From: Bacteroidales bacterium UBA2714
Lineage (GTDB): Bacteria; Bacteroidota; Bacteroidia; Bacteroidales; P3
Length of the DNA stretch: 35,197 nucleotides
Reading direction: 5' to 3'
Assembly: GCA_002354035.1 (NCBI GenBank)
Contig: DEKU01000035.1
Location: 1 to 35,197 of the forward strand
Positions 33,427 to 35,197 of this stretch are shown one piece after another. How positions within the stretch are numbered: the stretch's first letter is position 1; every line of letters starts with the position of its first letter. The notes beneath the pieces were generated by a model, which did no database searches, was not told where the DNA came from, and saw nothing but the letters and a program-made list of their open reading frames with translations. The position numbers and the translations under genes were made by a program.

Positions 33427-34998
33427 TCAGTCCATCGACCGTGCCGACTTGAAGACCCTGTCCCAACGGGGCTTTCCGTGGTCTTTGTCCCACGAGAACA
33501 GCACCATCGTGGCCTTGCCCGAAATGTGGTCTTCGGGCACAAATCCCCAATAGCGGCTGTCCACCGAGTTGTGGCGGTTGTCGCCCATCATCCAGTAGTA
33601 GTCCATCTTGCAGGTATACTCCGTTGTCTCCGTGCCGTTAATCAGTATCTTGCCGTCGCGCACCTCAAGCTGGTTGCCCTCGTAGGTCTCTATCACTCGG
33701 GTGTAGATAGGCAGGTTCTCCAGCGTCAGCTTCAGCGTCTCGCCCTTGGCGGGGATATGCACCGGCCCGAAATTGTCGGTGCTCCAGTGATACAGCGGCG
33801 AGTTGGGGAAGATGTTCAGGTTGCCCTCTTCCTCGGGTCTCACGTCGGGCTTCACCTCCACCACATCAGGACGGGCCTGTAGTTTCTTTACCTGTTCGGC
33901 CGTCAGTGGCAAGCTGTAGTGATGGCTTCCCTCGTACATCATTACCGACAAAGCATTCGAATAGTCCTCATGGCTCACGCCCATATCGTCCAGTATCTTG
34001 CGGGCATTCACCCCCTGCTTGAACAGCACCTTGTGCGTCTGCTGGCTGTAGGGCGGGGTGGCGATAGGCTTGCCGTTGATGTAAACAATCTGGTCTATAA
34101 TCTGCAAGTCCTCGCCGGGCAGGCCGATGCAACGCTTGATGAAGTTCTCGCGTTTGTCCACAGGCCTCACTCTTATGCGGTTCTTCACCATCTGGTTGCC
34201 CACCGGCAGCATCTTGGCGTTCTGCACCGTCTCGCGGCCCAGCTCGCGCACCAGCTGGTGGTAGCTCATATTGCTCTTCCATGCCGTACACATCGTGTCG
34301 CCATCGGGATAGTTGAACACCACCGGGTCAAAACGCTCCACATGGCCGAACCCTTTGTAGCGGTGATACGGCAGTTTGATCCATTTCAGATACGACTCCA
34401 CCTGGCCGTCGGTGAGAGGCAGCACGTTATGCACCAGCGGCACCGCCAGCGGGGTCATGGCCGACCGGGGTCCGTAGGCCATCTTCGACACTACCAGGTA
34501 GTCCCCCGTCATCAACGACTTCTCCATCGAGCTGGAGGGGATGTTGTAGAACTCAAACATCATGGAGCGGATAATCATGGCGGCCACTATGGCAAAGGTG
34601 ATGGCGTCTAACCAGTCCCGTGCCTGGCTCACCTTGTGGGGCTCCTCCTGGTGCGGGTCGTGGTACTGATAATTGTTCAACCCCACATAAGGCAGATAAA
34701 TCCAAGGGAAGATGACAGCAAACGTCTGCTCGAAATAATTGTACCGGTGCATAGTGATGGCGGTCTCCACCACCAGCAGCAGGAACATAAAGATGTTGAT
34801 GGCCGGGATGAGAAACAGAATATACCACTTCACTTTTTGCTGCTTAGTGCGGTCCTTGCCGCAAATCCGTATCCACACCATTATGTTGTAGAACGGAATC
34901 AGTGCTTTCCACGGGTTTTCGCCCACTTTCTTAAACAGCAGCCACAAACCTGCCAGGCTGCCCACAAAATAGAGTATCAACAGAATTTCGTATATCAT
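33427..34998 (-). CDS. lepB: Signal peptidase I with N-terminal DUF5684-like membrane domain
   Basis: The 523-residue protein is nearly twice the usual signal peptidase length. Residues about 1-120 form a separate membrane region of three to four helices (KKVGENPWKALIPFYNIMVW, and WYILFLIPAINIFMFLLL) resembling DUF5684. A further helix (about 128-146) precedes the catalytic part. The catalytic serine is S157 in YNIPSSSMEKSLMTGDYLVV and the general-base lysine is K288 in RENFIKRCIGLPGED. About 130 residues separate them, against 55 in E. coli, and a second insert follows the lysine. The remaining boxes are YWMMGDNRHNSVDSRYWGFV. The enzyme cuts signal peptides at the periplasmic face of the inner membrane; likely clients here include the TPR and M28 proteins. 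Confidence 0.93.
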   Translation of the reverse strand: MIYEILLILYFVGSLAGLWLLFKKVGENPWKALIPFYNIMVWIRICGKDRTKQQKVKWYILFLIPAINIFMFLLLVVETAITMHRYNYFEQTFAVIFPWIYLPYVGLNNYQYHDPHQEEPHKVSQARDWLDAITFAIVAAMIIRSMMFEFYNIPSSSMEKSLMTGDYLVVSKMAYGPRSAMTPLAVPLVHNVLPLTDGQVESYLKWIKLPYHRYKGFGHVERFDPVVFNYPDGDTMCTAWKSNMSYHQLVRELGRETVQNAKMLPVGNQMVKNRIRVRPVDKRENFIKRCIGLPGEDLQIIDQIVYINGKPIATPPYSQQTHKVLFKQGVNARKILDDMGVSHEDYSNALSVMMYEGSHHYSLPLTAEQVKKLQARPDVVEVKPDVRPEEEGNLNIFPNSPLYHWSTDNFGPVHIPAKGETLKLTLENLPIYTRVIETYEGNQLEVRDGKILINGTETTEYTCKMDYYWMMGDNRHNSVDSRYWGFVPEDHISGKATMVLFSWDKDHGKPRWDRVFKSARSMD

Positions 34999-35197
34999 AT
35001 TGTATTTATATATTGTCGCCCCTATAACGTTTCGTTATGTTAATTATTGCGTCCCCCTCTTTTTTTTTCTCACCGCGGCTCGGCCGCCTTTCCTCAGCCG
35101 CCATAGAACCTTCATTTACTTTCTATGTATTTTACATTTGCCTTACATTTATTCTACATTTATATTATCTCCCAGAGTATAAATAGAGTATAAATAG
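34999..35197. repeat. Right-edge A/T-rich region with short repeats
   Basis: No gene is supported beyond lepB. From about 35110 the plus strand has three ACATTT-bearing units, and the last 22 bases are a perfect tandem of an 11-bp unit, AGTATAAATAG, at 35176-35186 and 35187-35197. The ACATTTATATT ... GTATAAATAG stretch resembles the one at 15860-15890. The array may continue past the window edge. Confidence 0.6.

Noticed and set aside
35068..35100. G/C-rich hairpin near the right edge as a terminator
   Set aside because: GCGGC-CGA-GCCGC is a short stem, and the T run lies on the wrong side for rightward transcription, while the minus strand is followed by A residues.

Overview
The window looks like chromosomal DNA of a Bacteroidales-type bacterium (phylum Bacteroidota), with moderate GC content. 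The evidence is several independent family-level marks: recurrent TAnnTTTG -7 promoter boxes (TATCTTTG before three genes), A/T-rich leaders without Shine-Dalgarno sequences, BspA-type leucine-rich repeats, DUF3822 beside rsmD, a SprE/PorW-like TPR lipoprotein, an RprY-like regulator, a kinase-RapZ fusion and a signal peptidase I with an extra N-terminal membrane domain. No tRNA, rRNA, CRISPR array, insertion sequence or phage gene was recognised.

Layout. 1-3.2 kb is accessory: a membrane protein with an HEYGH zincin motif, a BspA-like surface lipoprotein, and a divergent LuxR-type regulator. The space between the last two holds a pair of similar short palindromes. 3.4-6.4 kb is gcvP with its own promoter and terminator. 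6.4-8.9 kb is a tightly coupled four-gene unit: an ECF sigma factor, a one-pass membrane protein (probable anti-sigma) and two lipoproteins of unknown function, ending in a strong hairpin shared with clpC. 8.9-15.7 kb holds clpC and, divergently, gyrA followed by a TPR protein. 15.65-16.54 kb is an 891-bp gene-free convergent region with two kinds of degenerate direct repeat.

16.5-22.9 kb is a seven-gene leftward unit with gaps of 2-37 bp: pilin-like membrane protein, DUF3822, rsmD, purC, CYTH phosphatase-like protein, YfcC-type transporter, M28 peptidase. 23.0-30.2 kb is a second leftward run: DUF4199 membrane protein, membrane glycosyltransferase, ychF, SprE/PorW-like lipoprotein, bactofilin, and an AmgK-like kinase fused to a RapZ C-terminal domain. 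30.4-35.0 kb is a third: lepB, cyclophilin, RprY-like response regulator, PhnP-like hydrolase and a glycosyltransferase.

How the genes fit together. Much of the window concerns the cell envelope: lipoprotein export, an ECF/anti-sigma unit, a cytoskeletal bactofilin next to a type IX secretion-type lipoprotein, aminosugar-related kinase/RapZ sensing, lipid-linked glycosyl transfer and signal peptidase. The remainder is housekeeping (gyrA, clpC, purC, rsmD, ychF, gcvP). The best candidates for something undescribed are the four-gene sigma unit, the kinase-RapZ/bactofilin/SprE-like cluster, the paired palindromes before the LuxR gene, and the 121-bp tandem repeat in the convergent gap.
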